Origin: Microbacterium schleiferi | Lineage (GTDB): Bacteria; Actinomycetota; Actinomycetes; Actinomycetales; Microbacteriaceae | Direction of reading: 5' to 3' | Length of the DNA stretch: 64,000 nucleotides | NCBI RefSeq assembly: GCF_020781975.1 | Contig: NZ_JAJGNI010000002.1 | Span: forward strand, 186,001 to 250,000 | In this document: piece after piece, positions 26,818 through 36,200 of the stretch | Position numbering within the stretch: the stretch's first letter is position 1 | Layout: each line of letters begins with the position of its first letter | Program-made: the position numbers and the translations under genes | Notes under the pieces: model-generated | Database searches by the model: none | The model's input: the letters and a program-made list of their open reading frames with translations, nothing else | What the model was told of the DNA's origin: nothing

Positions 26818-28004
26818 GATGGTGCTCCTTCCACGGCTGTCATGATGCTGCCCCGTGCCGCGCTGTCTTCCACGGCAGCGAGCACACGCTGCACCTGCGC
26901 AGCCTCAGCGAACGAGGGCGATGCCGGCGCCCCGCTGGTGATCGCGCGCACGAGGTCGACGATCTGGTGCGTGAAGCCGTGTTCGTATCCAAGCCCGTGG
27001 CCCGCGGGCCACCAGGCTGCCGCGTACGGATGCTGCGGCTCCGTGACCTGGATGCGACGGAAGCCCTGCTCGCCTGCCGGATCGGTGGCGTCATAGAACT
27101 CGAGCTCGTTCATGCGCTCGAAGTCGAAGGAGATCGATCCGCGCGATCCGTTGATCTCGATGCGGTTGGCGTTGCGCCTGCCGGTCGCCATGCGAGTTGC
27201 CTCGAACACGCCCAGCGCGCCGCCGGCGAAGGTGGCGGTGAACGCGGCGGCGTCGTCGACTGTCACGTCGCGTCGGGCCGCGCCGTCGACGGCTCGCCCG
27301 CCGAGTCCGACCTGCTCCGTGAGTTCGGGGCGGTCGGTCACGAACGTTCGCGTGATCGCTGACACGGCAGTGATCCGCTCGCCGGTGAGCCACTGGGCGG
27401 TGTCGATGCTGTGCGCACCGATGTCGCCCAGGGTTCCCGAGCCGGCACGGTGCCTGTCCAGTCGCCAGGTGAACGGAGCGTCGGGCTCGCTCAGCCAGTC
27501 CTGCAGATACTGTGCCCGGACGTGCCGGATCTCACCCAGCCGCCCGGCTGTGATCAGTTCTCTGGCCAGCGACAGCGCCGGCGTGCGGCGATAACTGAAT
27601 CCGCACATCGCAACGAGGTCGGGAGCTTCAGCTGCGGCCTCGACCATGCGGTCGGCATCGGTGACGCTATTGGCGAGCGGCTTCTCGCACAACACGTGCT
27701 TTCCGGCGGCGAGCGCCGCAAGCGTGATCTCCGCGTGCGTGTCACCTGGCGTGCAGATGTCGACGACGTCGATGTCTGATCGCGCCACAACCTCCCGCCA
27801 GTCGGTCGACGCTGCGAGCGCCCCGAAGTCGCGGGCGGCATCGGAAGCGCGTTCCGCGTCACGCCCGACAAGAACGGCGAGCTCGGGGACGGCATCCATT
27901 CTGAAGAAGCGGTGGGCGGTGCGCCACGCGTGGGCGTGCATCTTGCCCATGAAGCCGGTGCCGACGATGGCGACCCGCAGGACGGGTGAACTGGATATCC
28001 CCAT
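26814..28004 (-). CDS. Gfo/Idh/MocA-family oxidoreductase, first gene of the sugar operon
   Basis: The 396-residue product has a Rossmann start VAIVGTGFMGKMHAHAW and the family motif CEKPLANS near residue 100, followed by a C-terminal catalytic domain with GTLGDIGAHSIDTAQWL. ATG at 28004 is preferred because AGAAGGG lies 8 nt upstream; ATG at 28010 is only 2 nt from it. It overlaps the ThuA start by 4 nt. The divergent LacI gene and the palindrome at 28069-28080 lie directly upstream, so this operon is probably under that repressor. Confidence 0.88.
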   Translation of the reverse strand: MGISSSPVLRVAIVGTGFMGKMHAHAWRTAHRFFRMDAVPELAVLVGRDAERASDAARDFGALAASTDWREVVARSDIDVVDICTPGDTHAEITLAALAAGKHVLCEKPLANSVTDADRMVEAAAEAPDLVAMCGFSYRRTPALSLARELITAGRLGEIRHVRAQYLQDWLSEPDAPFTWRLDRHRAGSGTLGDIGAHSIDTAQWLTGERITAVSAITRTFVTDRPELTEQVGLGGRAVDGAARRDVTVDDAAAFTATFAGGALGVFEATRMATGRRNANRIEINGSRGSISFDFERMNELEFYDATDPAGEQGFRRIQVTEPQHPYAAAWWPAGHGLGYEHGFTHQIVDLVRAITSGAPASPSFAEAAQVQRVLAAVEDSAARGSIMTAVEGAPS

Positions 28005-28068
28005 CGACATCGCCCTTCTCTCGCGATCCGCGCACCAGGATGCCACTCGCCGTCGCGCGCTTCCTCAC

Positions 28069-28080
28069 TTTTGCGCAAAA
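28069..28080. promoter_or_regulatory. LacI-type operator palindrome
   Basis: TTTTGCGCAAAA is a perfect 12-bp palindrome with the central CG step typical of LacI-family operators. It lies between the divergent starts of the sugar operon (28004) and the LacI-type gene (28089). Its AT-rich arms stand out in the local GC background. It argues that the LacI gene starts at GTG 28089, not at the TTG inside the palindrome. Confidence 0.75.
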
Positions 28081-28088
28081 ATCGGAGC

Positions 28089-29153
28089 GTGAGCTCTCTT
28101 GCCCAAATCGCCGCCGAGAGCGGGGTCAGCGTCTCAACAGCGTCCCGCGCGCTGCGGGGCAAGGGCGAGATGTCAGCGCAGACGCGGGCGCGCGTGCTTG
28201 CCGCGGCACAGCGGCACGGGTATTCGAACACCGGCGTTCGCAGAGGACGCCCGCGAACGGGAACCTCGCGTCTGTTCGACCTGGTGCTGGGGGCTTTCCA
28301 CGACCCCTACGCGGACGAAGTGACAGCCGGCGCGCACCTGGCCGCAGCGCGCCATCGATTCGACCTCGTCCTCACGGCAGAGCGGGATACCCCAGACGAC
28401 GACTGGCCCCTGCGGATCCGGGGTCGCGGGTCGGCGGGGGTCGTCCTCGGCCTCATCCTGCCCACCGCCGCGCAGCTCGCGGTGCTGCGCGACGCGGGTA
28501 TCCCGATCGTGCTGATGGATCCGCGCGCGGAGGCGGGGATCTCGCTAACCAGTGTGCGCACGACCGACAGAGCCGGCGCAGCTGCGGCCGCAGAGCACCT
28601 GCTCGACGCCGGAGCCGAGCAGTTCATCGTCATGGATGCCGCACCGTCATACCGCTTCGGACGTGCACGCGTGGACGGCTTCGAGACCACGGTGCGTTCC
28701 CGGCATCCGACCGCCACCATTCACCGGATCCGCGCGGACTGGAGCTCCCCGGGCGCCTGGCGCGCAAGCCTTCCCGCGCTGCGCGAGGCCGCGGCATCCG
28801 GGCCGATCGGCGTCTTCGCGATCTCGGACGAGATGGCCATCGGGGTGTATCGCGCCGCCGCCGACCTCGGCATGCGGGTGGGACAGGACGTTCTCGTGGT
28901 CGGGTTCGATGACGTGCGGGGAGCGAAGTGGGTTCAGCCCGCCCTGACGACGGTTCGCCAGCCGATTCGTGAGATGGCGGCGGCCGCTATCGATGAACTC
29001 GTCGCCATCGCCCACGGCGCCGACCCACAAGCGCGCATCATCGAATTGCCGACGACCCTGGTGGTACGCGGCTCGACCGGCACCTCAGGCGCCGGCCCCG
29101 AGACGCTCAGCCGCGAAAGTCCTCGGGATCGACCTCGTCGAGAAAGCGTTTGA
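28089..29153 (+). CDS. LacI-family transcriptional repressor
   Basis: From GTG at 28089 the 354-residue protein starts directly with the LacI helix-turn-helix (SLAQIAAESGVSVSTASRAL). The hinge and a periplasmic-binding-protein-like effector domain follow, with LGLILPTAAQLAVL and VVGFDDVRGAKWVQPALTTV. The last 30 residues overlap the convergent DUF151 gene by 47 bp and are probably not folded. It is expected to repress the divergent Gfo/Idh-ThuA-GH51 genes, and itself, through the palindrome upstream of its start. Effector sugar unknown. Confidence 0.9.
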   Translation: MSSLAQIAAESGVSVSTASRALRGKGEMSAQTRARVLAAAQRHGYSNTGVRRGRPRTGTSRLFDLVLGAFHDPYADEVTAGAHLAAARHRFDLVLTAERDTPDDDWPLRIRGRGSAGVVLGLILPTAAQLAVLRDAGIPIVLMDPRAEAGISLTSVRTTDRAGAAAAAEHLLDAGAEQFIVMDAAPSYRFGRARVDGFETTVRSRHPTATIHRIRADWSSPGAWRASLPALREAAASGPIGVFAISDEMAIGVYRAAADLGMRVGQDVLVVGFDDVRGAKWVQPALTTVRQPIREMAAAAIDELVAIAHGADPQARIIELPTTLVVRGSTGTSGAGPETLSRESPRDRPRRESV

Positions 29154-29598
29154 ACTCGTCGACTGACACTTCAGCGTCATCCTCGTCGAGCATGTCGGGC
29201 ATGCCGGCTTCCTCGAGAACCGCGTCTGCCACCCAGATCGCGGCCCCCGTTCGCGACGCCAACGCGATCGCATCCGATGGTCGCGCGTCGATGACAAGAA
29301 CCTGGTCGCCGTGGACGATGGTGATCTCGGCATAGAACGTGCCGTCCGTGATCCGGGTCACCTCGACGCGCGTCACCTGGGCGTGCAACTGCTTCAGCAT
29401 CACCGACATGAGGTCGTGAGCAAGCGGTCGCGGTGTCACCGCGTGTTCGACGGCGACGAGGATGGATGTCGCCTCCTGGGCACCGATCCAGATGGGAACG
29501 ATCGACCCGGTCCCGGGAGCATCACCCAGCGGTTTGAGCAGGATGACGTGCTGTGCCATCGAGTCCATCGCCACCCCGGCGACGCGTACCTGGACCAT
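29107..29598 (-). CDS. Bifunctional nuclease family (DUF151) protein
   Basis: The 163-residue protein shows the DUF151 core: VILLKPLGDAPG, LPIWIG-like IVPIWIGAQEATSI, and VIDARPSDAIALASRTGAAI, the family's most conserved segment. The acidic C-terminus (DEDDAEVSVDEFKRFLDEV) corresponds to a UVR-like tail. A plant and bacterial members have been reported to degrade DNA and RNA, but the physiological role in actinobacteria is unclear. It lies 30 bp downstream of the DivIVA-like gene on the same strand and overlaps the LacI gene at its 3' end. Confidence 0.9.
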   Translation of the reverse strand: MVQVRVAGVAMDSMAQHVILLKPLGDAPGTGSIVPIWIGAQEATSILVAVEHAVTPRPLAHDLMSVMLKQLHAQVTRVEVTRITDGTFYAEITIVHGDQVLVIDARPSDAIALASRTGAAIWVADAVLEEAGMPDMLDEDDAEVSVDEFKRFLDEVDPEDFRG

Positions 29599-29628
29599 GC
29601 CGAACCTCCCTCACGGGCTCCGGCCAGA

Positions 29629-30897
29629 CTACGCGTGCTCGGCGGCACCGTCTCCGGTCGGCGCGATGTCGGCACCCGCGGCGGCGTCGCGGTACTCGGA
29701 TGGCTCCCACTCGGATGACGGGGGCTGCGCGCTCACACCGTCCGGACGGATCATCTCCTTGACCTCGGCCATGAAGCTCGTGAGCTGGTGCTGCTGCCAG
29801 CGCAGCTGCCGGGTGCGATCCTCCGCGTCGCGGAGCACCGTGTCGGCCTGGGTCGTCACGGCGTCGATGATGCGCTGCGCCTTCTCCCGCGCCCGGTCGA
29901 GCTGCTCGGCGGCACGCATCCGTGCGTCTGCCTCGATCTGCTGCGCCTGTGAACGCATGAGCTTGTCGAAGTCGTCAGCCTTCGCGGTGATCCGCTGCGC
30001 ATGCTCGAGCGCCGCAGCCACCTGCGCGTTCGCGTCGGTCGTGATGCGCTCGGCGTGCGCGACCGCCTGATTGTGCAGCACCAGGAACTCCTGCTGCGCG
30101 TCATCCTGACGGCGGGTCAGCGACTCCTCGAACTCAGCAGCCCGCATCCGCAGCTCGCGCACCGCCTCTTCAGCGGCGGCCCGCGACTGCTCGGTCTCCC
30201 GCGCGACAGCGGCGCGAGTGGTAGCCGCAGCCTTCTCCGCCTCGGTACGGATCGCTGCCGCCTCCTGCTCGGCCTGGACGACAGCATCCGCCGACGCTGC
30301 GGCCTCACGCTCGAGGCGAGCAGTGTGAGCGGTCAGCTCCGTCTGCATCCGCAGCCGGACCTGCTCGGCCTCGCTGTTCGCCCGCGCGATGATCTGCGCG
30401 GCATCGGCCTCGGCCTCGGCGCGACGACTGTCGCCTTCGGCGCTTGCAGCCTGGAGCAGTTTGTCGGCCTGGTTCGTGGCGTTGTGGATGATGGTGCTCG
30501 CCTGCTCTTCGGCGACCCGCAGCACCTCTTCGAAATGACGCCGGTTCGGCGAGGCTGCCGAACCGTCGGCGAGTTCCTCGGTGAGCGCAGCGATGCGACT
30601 CTCGGCTTCTGCCAGTTGGGCGCGGACGGCGGTGAGATCCCCCTCGAGGCGGGCAACGCGTTCTGCGGCGGCGTCGGCGCGCGCGGCGCTCTCGGCGGCG
30701 CGCTGTGATTCAGTCGCAAGGTTCGCCGTGAGCCGCGAGACCGCGGCATCCACGTCGTCGCGGTCGTAGCCACGGAAGACAGTGGCAAATCCGGTGCCGC
30801 CCGTCGAGAACCTGGAATCCGGCGCAGCATTCATGAGCTCATCGAACGGAGTCGACAGCGATGCGTCGGTGTGAGCAGATGGGGCGTTGTCGGGCAT
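29629..30897 (-). CDS. DivIVA-domain long coiled-coil protein
   Basis: The 422-residue protein has a short DivIVA-like N-terminal motif (FRGYDRDDVDAAVSRL, near residues 42-57) followed by about 300 residues of almost uninterrupted Ala/Glu-rich coiled coil, and a disordered acidic tail. DivIVA-type proteins sense membrane curvature and organise poles and septa; the Ala-rich rod also resembles the Scy/FilP class of polar scaffold proteins. ATG at 30897 follows GGAGG at good spacing. It is probably cytoplasmic, bound to membrane. The main chromosomal DivIVA/Wag31 is usually near ftsZ, so this is an additional paralogue. Confidence 0.85.
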   Translation of the reverse strand: MPDNAPSAHTDASLSTPFDELMNAAPDSRFSTGGTGFATVFRGYDRDDVDAAVSRLTANLATESQRAAESAARADAAAERVARLEGDLTAVRAQLAEAESRIAALTEELADGSAASPNRRHFEEVLRVAEEQASTIIHNATNQADKLLQAASAEGDSRRAEAEADAAQIIARANSEAEQVRLRMQTELTAHTARLEREAAASADAVVQAEQEAAAIRTEAEKAAATTRAAVARETEQSRAAAEEAVRELRMRAAEFEESLTRRQDDAQQEFLVLHNQAVAHAERITTDANAQVAAALEHAQRITAKADDFDKLMRSQAQQIEADARMRAAEQLDRAREKAQRIIDAVTTQADTVLRDAEDRTRQLRWQQHQLTSFMAEVKEMIRPDGVSAQPPSSEWEPSEYRDAAAGADIAPTGDGAAEHA

Positions 30898-30965
30898 CCG
30901 GTCCTCCGGGACGTGCGGGATCAATCTCCCCCGAGCGCACACACCGTACCGCGCCCAGATGACGA

Positions 30966-31808
30966 TCAGGTAGCGGGATGCTTGGGATCGGCCGTGCGTC
31001 GCAGCACGCCCCGACGAGCCCAGTGCCGCGCAACGTACTCGACAGCCTCGTCGACCGCGAAGGAGCGCGTGGAATTGCCCACCCGAACCCACAGTTCCGT
31101 CGAGGATCCGTCCTTCGCCTGCGTCACGAAAACGGGTCGTGGCGAGGGCGGACAAACGATCGCGCAGACCATCTCCCCGTTCGGCGCCGTGGGAAACCTC
31201 ACGATCGGCAACGCCGCCGCGTTGCGCCCCAGGAGCGTGGAGAGCATGTCGCGCAACCACAGCTCGAAGCGGTCGGCATCGGGAGTGCGAAGGGTCGCGA
31301 GATCGCGGCCAAGCCCCAGAGCCTCGCCATCGTCGCTGGCGCCCACGACCAGAGTTCCGCCGCCACTGTTGAGGAAGGCGGCGACGGTCTTTGCGACCAC
31401 CTGCTCCATCCGCGCGTCCTTCTTGTTCTCCCGCACGTTCCACCGCGCCGTCTCTTTGAACTCGACGCGATCGGATTCTCCGGCAGCCAGCAGCGCGCCG
31501 ATGTCGACCTTGCCGGGGTCACGCCGCAGACCGACGAACAGCCCCGAAACGGCGAAAGTGACCAGGATGCTGGAACCGAACGCGATCAGCAGGGTCAAGG
31601 GCGTCCACAGGCGGGCGTCCACGACGAACCATCCCGCGATGAAGAGCCCGATCGCGGTCCCTACCACGGAGGTGAGGATCATCACCGGGAGCGACAGGGG
31701 GAGGCGCTCTCGGAACAGCCGCCGCATTGCGAGCGCGATGAGGTACGAGATCCCTAGAGCGATCGGGAGTCCGACGGCGAACTCGACGAGCTGGACGTTG
31801 GTGGGCAT
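30966..31808 (-). CDS. Membrane-anchored AlbA_2 (Schlafen-like) domain protein
   Basis: The 280-residue protein has three membrane helices (about residues 9-29, 40-62 and 70-94) followed by a cytoplasmic AlbA_2-type domain with ESDRVEFKETARWN at residues 111-124 and AFLNSGGGTLVVGASDDG. The AlbA_2 fold occurs in transcription regulators and in Schlafen proteins, where it binds nucleic acid or nucleotides. No DNA-binding winged helix is attached here. ATG at 31808 gives the natural N-terminus; the open frame extends to 31964. It follows the NUDIX gene by 14 bp. Confidence 0.78.
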   Translation of the reverse strand: MPTNVQLVEFAVGLPIALGISYLIALAMRRLFRERLPLSLPVMILTSVVGTAIGLFIAGWFVVDARLWTPLTLLIAFGSSILVTFAVSGLFVGLRRDPGKVDIGALLAAGESDRVEFKETARWNVRENKKDARMEQVVAKTVAAFLNSGGGTLVVGASDDGEALGLGRDLATLRTPDADRFELWLRDMLSTLLGRNAAALPIVRFPTAPNGEMVCAIVCPPSPRPVFVTQAKDGSSTELWVRVGNSTRSFAVDEAVEYVARHWARRGVLRRTADPKHPAT

Positions 31809-31822
31809 CGACTCTCCGGGAG

Positions 31823-32491
31823 TCAGCGCAGCGCGCCGACGCTGGCCAGCGCAAGGCGCACGAGCGTTCCCCTGCCACCTTCCATCTCGTCCGCCAGCGA
31901 GTCGGATGCCGCTTCCTGCGGCGACATCCACGTGACCTCGAGCGCGTCCTGGCGCGGTTCGCACGTGCCGGTCACGGGCACGACGAACGCGAGCGAGACC
32001 GCGTGCTGACGGTCATCGAAGAACGGACTGACGCCCGGAATCGGGAAGTACTCGGCGACCGTGAACGGCACGGGCTGTGGCGGCAGCAGCGGGAACGCCA
32101 TCGGTCCGAGGTCGTTCTCGAGGTGGCGGAACAGCGCGTCGCGAACAGTCTCGCCGTAGCGGACGCGCCCCGAGACGAGCGAGCGGGTGATCTCACCGAG
32201 GGGGGTAGCGCGAAGCAGGATGCCGACCTCGGTGACCAGGCCCACACCGTCAGTGCGCACCGGGAGCGCCTCGACGTAGAGCATGGGCAGGCGCCGTCGC
32301 GCCTCGGCGAGTTCGATGTCGGTGAGCCAACCCGGATTGGAGGCGTTGCCGGGGGCGGGAGATCCGAAGCTTCCGTCGCCGACGGGATGACCGGCGCGAC
32401 CGAACGAGGAGCCGATCCCGCCCAGCGGATCGCGGGGCGCTCCCTCGTCATCGCGCTCGTTGGGGTCAGGGTCTGGGGTCCGTACCGGCAT
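31823..32491 (-). CDS. NUDIX-fold protein (DUF4916 type)
   Basis: The 222-residue protein has a disordered Gly/Pro-rich N-terminus of about 55 residues, then a NUDIX-like domain beginning LPMLYVEALPVRTDGVGLVT. The Nudix box (G-x5-E-x7-RExxEExGU) is degenerate: YGETVRDALFRHLENDLGP keeps the helix but lacks the REUxEE core. This fits the DUF4916 group, which may not be a standard pyrophosphohydrolase. ATG at 32491 lies 22 bp from the divergent esterase start. It precedes the membrane AlbA_2 gene by 14 bp. Confidence 0.75.
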   Translation of the reverse strand: MPVRTPDPDPNERDDEGAPRDPLGGIGSSFGRAGHPVGDGSFGSPAPGNASNPGWLTDIELAEARRRLPMLYVEALPVRTDGVGLVTEVGILLRATPLGEITRSLVSGRVRYGETVRDALFRHLENDLGPMAFPLLPPQPVPFTVAEYFPIPGVSPFFDDRQHAVSLAFVVPVTGTCEPRQDALEVTWMSPQEAASDSLADEMEGGRGTLVRLALASVGALR

Positions 32492-32513
32492 GTCTCTTGT
32501 ATACCCTGAGGCC

Positions 32514-33170
32514 ATGAGCGAGATCGACACGCCGGCGCTCGCCGACGATACGGTCCTCTGGTCGAGCGACCCCGAGGACCGCGCCGGACGGCCGCTGCTC
32601 GTGCTGCTGCACGGCTACGGGTCCGACGAACACGATCTGTTCGGGCTACGGCCGTACCTTCCGGCGGACGTCACGGTCGCCGCCGTTCGCGCACCCCTCA
32701 CGCCCCCGTGGCCCGCGCCGGGATACTCCTGGTATCCGATCGAAGGACTGGATGGCCGCGACCCGTCGCGGGTGACGGACGCCGCGCGTCGCCTCATCGA
32801 GTGGGTCGACACCCTCGCGGGCGACGACCCGGTCGGGCTTCTCGGTTTCTCGCAGGGTGCGGCGGTCTCGATGCAAGCGCTGCGGCTGGAGCCGCACCGG
32901 TTCGCGTTCGCCGTCAACCTCAGCGGCTACGTGGCCCCGGGCGACCTGGAGGGCGATGCGGCGATGGCCGAGCGAAAGCCGCCGGTGTTCTGGGGCCGCG
33001 GGACGCACGATGACGTCATCCCCCAGGCGCTCGTTGAGCACACGATGCAGTGGCTGCCCGCCCACGCCACGCTCTCGGGCGGCGCGTACCCGGGACTGAC
33101 GCACAGTGTCTCGGAGCAGGAACTCGCCGACGTCCGCGAGTTCCTCGACGCACAACTCGCCGCGCTCTGA
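32514..33170 (+). CDS. Phospholipase/carboxylesterase-family alpha/beta hydrolase
   Basis: The 218-residue protein is a small single-domain alpha/beta hydrolase. LLHGYGSDEHDLF supplies the oxyanion-hole loop, and GFSQGAAVSMQ gives the nucleophile elbow Ser in G-x-S-x-G. WGRGTHDDVI carries the catalytic Asp, and YPGLTHSVS the catalytic His. It resembles YpfH-type and acyl-protein-thioesterase-like enzymes acting on short esters. It has no signal peptide. It stands divergent from the NUDIX gene and 70 bp upstream of the transglutaminase operon. Confidence 0.87.
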   Translation: MSEIDTPALADDTVLWSSDPEDRAGRPLLVLLHGYGSDEHDLFGLRPYLPADVTVAAVRAPLTPPWPAPGYSWYPIEGLDGRDPSRVTDAARRLIEWVDTLAGDDPVGLLGFSQGAAVSMQALRLEPHRFAFAVNLSGYVAPGDLEGDAAMAERKPPVFWGRGTHDDVIPQALVEHTMQWLPAHATLSGGAYPGLTHSVSEQELADVREFLDAQLAAL

Positions 33171-33240
33171 GGGTCGGGACAGGTCGGACTGGTCGGCAAA
33201 CCGTAACCCGCGCGCAACAGTTCTCCGCCACGCTGTGTGC

Positions 33241-36200
33241 ATGTCGATCAAGGTGGCTCTCGAGCACCGCACCGCGTACGAGTTCGCCCGGCCGATCTCG
33301 GTCGCACCCCACCTCGTTCGGCTGAGGCCGGCCCCGCACTCACGGACCCCCATCGAGGCGTACTCGCTCGAGGTGAGCCCGAAGAACCACTTCGTCAACT
33401 GGCAGCAGGATCCCTTCGGTAACTGGGTGGCCCGCCTGGTCTTTCCCGAGAAGGTGGACCGGCTCGAGATCACGGTGGGCCTGGTCGCCGACATGATGGT
33501 CATCAATCCGCTCGACTTCTTCATCGAGGAGTACGCGGAGCGGTTCCCCTTCGAGTACCGCCCGGACCTGGCATCCGATCTCGCCCCCTACCTGCGTTCT
33601 GTCCCCGGCAGCGGTCGCGCCCAAAGATGGCGCGAGACCCTGCCGCCGCTGCCCGAGGACGGAGTTCCGACCGTCACGTTCCTCGCCGACCTGAACCGCG
33701 CCGTGCAGCAGCGGGTCTCATACAGCGTGCGGATGGAAGCCGGAGTGCAGACCCCAAACCATACGCTTCGCAGCGGCATCGGCTCGTGCCGCGACAGCGC
33801 CTGGTTGCTCGTGAGCCTGCTGCGCCAGTACGGGCTGGCCGCGCGGTTCGTCTCGGGATATCTCGTCCAGCTCGCCCCCGACCAGGCGTCGCTCGACGGG
33901 CCCAGCGGGCCGGCCGCCGACTTCACCGACCTGCACGCGTGGGCCGAGGTCTACATTCCTGGAGCCGGCTGGATCGGGCTGGATGCCACGAGCGGCCTGT
34001 TCGCGGGCGAGGGCCACATTCCACTGAGCGCCACACCCGAACCCTCGTCGGCTGCCCCCATCTCGGGTGCTACCGAGGCTGTCGAGGTGGAGTTCTCGTT
34101 CCACAACGAGGTGCGCCGCATCCACGAGGACCCCCGCACGACCCGCCCCTACACCGACGCGCAGTGGCAGCGCATCGACGAGCTCGGCGAGGCCGTCGAT
34201 GAACGGCTGACCGCCGCGGATGTGCGCCTGACCATGGGCGGCGAGCCGACGTTCATCTCGGTCGATGATACGACGGCCCCCGAATGGAACACCGACGCCG
34301 ACGGCGACCACAAGCGGGAGCTCGCAGACACGCTCGCCGAGAAGCTGCGCGAGCGGTACGCGGGCGGCGGCATCGTGCACCGCGGCCAGGGCAAGTGGTA
34401 CCCGGGCGAGCCGCTGCCTCGCTGGAACATCGCGCTGCAGTGGCGCAAAGACGGGGTGCCGCTGTGGAACGACCCGTCCCTGTTCGCCGACCCGTGGTCC
34501 GATGAACCCCAGCCAGGCGCGACGACGGATGCCGAAACCCTGGCCCGGCGCGTCACCCAGACCCTCGGCATCCCGAATAGCCGCCTGCTGCCCGCCTACG
34601 AAGACCCGCTCGCGGCGCTGGCGGCGGAGGTGCGCAAGCCCGCCGGTGAACCCACCGACGTCGAGGGATTCGACGAGCACGACCTCGCCGCCCTCGACCG
34701 TGATGTCGACACCCCCACCGGCTGGGTCTTGCCCCTCACGACCGACGGGCACTGGACGAGCCCCGTGTGGACGTTCCGTCGCGGCCGGCTCGTACTCAGC
34801 CCCGGCACGAGCCCCATCGGCCTGCGCCTGCCGCTGGATTCGGTGTCGTGGACACCCCCGGAGCTGACGGCAGAACCCTCGTATCTCGAAGAGTCACCGC
34901 TTCGCGAGCCCGAGATCCCGGACGTGTCGCTGCAGGGTGTGGCAACCACCGCGACCACCGCTGTCGCGTTCGAGGCCCGCGATGGTCAGGTGCACGTCTT
35001 CCTCCCCCCGGTCGCGCACCTCGAGGACTACACCGACCTGCTGCACGTCCTCGAGCAGGCGGCCTCTGCCACCGGCATCCGTCTCGTGATCGAGGGGTAT
35101 GCGCCGCCGCCCGACACGCGGCTCGAGCAGCTCGTCGTGACCCCCGATCCCGGCGTCATCGAGGTGAACGTGCAGCCGGTGTCGTCGTGGGCGCAGCAGC
35201 GCGAGCTGACCACATCGCTCTACGACCTTGCCCGGCGCAGCCGCCTGTCCACCGAGAAGTTCGACCTCGACGGCCTGCACACCGGAACCGGCGGCGGCAA
35301 CCACATCACGATCGGCGGCATTCAGCCCATCGACTCGCCGCTGCTTCGTCGCCCCGACCTGCTGGCAAGCCTGATCACCTACTGGCAGCGGCATCCGAGC
35401 CTGTCCTACCTCTTCTCGGGGCGGTTCATCGGCCCCACGAGCCAAGCTCCGCGTTTCGACGAGGGCAGGCCCGAGGCTGTGTACGAGATGGAGGTCGCGC
35501 TGCGCGAGCTGCGGCGGCTGGATGCCGAGGCTGCAGCCGCCGGCGGCAGCGCCCGCCCCTGGATCGTGGACCGGGCCCTGCGCCACCTCTTGACCGACCT
35601 GACCGGGAACACCCACCGGGCCGAGTTCTGCATCGACAAGCTGTACAGCCCCGACTCCAGCCGGGGACGCCTCGGGCTGCTCGAACTCCGCGGATTCGAG
35701 ATGCCGCCGCATCCCGAACTCGCCCTCGTCCAGGCTCTCCTGGTGCGCAGCCTCATCGCCTGGTTCTGGGACACGCCCTACGACGAGCCGCTCGTGCGCT
35801 GGGGAACGCGCCTTCACGACGAATTCCTCCTCCCTCACGGGACGCTGCTCGATATCGAAGGCGTCGTCGACGACCTGAACCGCGCGGGCATCCCGTTCGA
35901 GCAGTCCTGGCTCGACGCCTTCGCAGAGTTCCGCTTCCCGCGCATCGGGCTGGCTCGGATCTCGGCGCCCGGAGCACGCATCGAACTCGAACTTCGGCAG
36001 GCGATCGAACCGTGGCACGTGCTCGGCGAAGAAGCCACGGGATCGGGAACCGCGCGCTACGTGGACTCCTCTGTGGAGCGCATTCAGGTCACGGTGCGCG
36101 GCATCGACGAGCGCCGACACCTTGTGACGTGCAATGGTGTACCTGTGCCTCTCACCTCGACCGGCACGCTCGGCGAGTTCTACGCGGGCGTGCGCTATCG

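Noticed and set aside
28071..28088. TTG start for the LacI gene
   Set aside because: The TTG is part of the operator palindrome, and the HTH domain begins right at GTG 28089.
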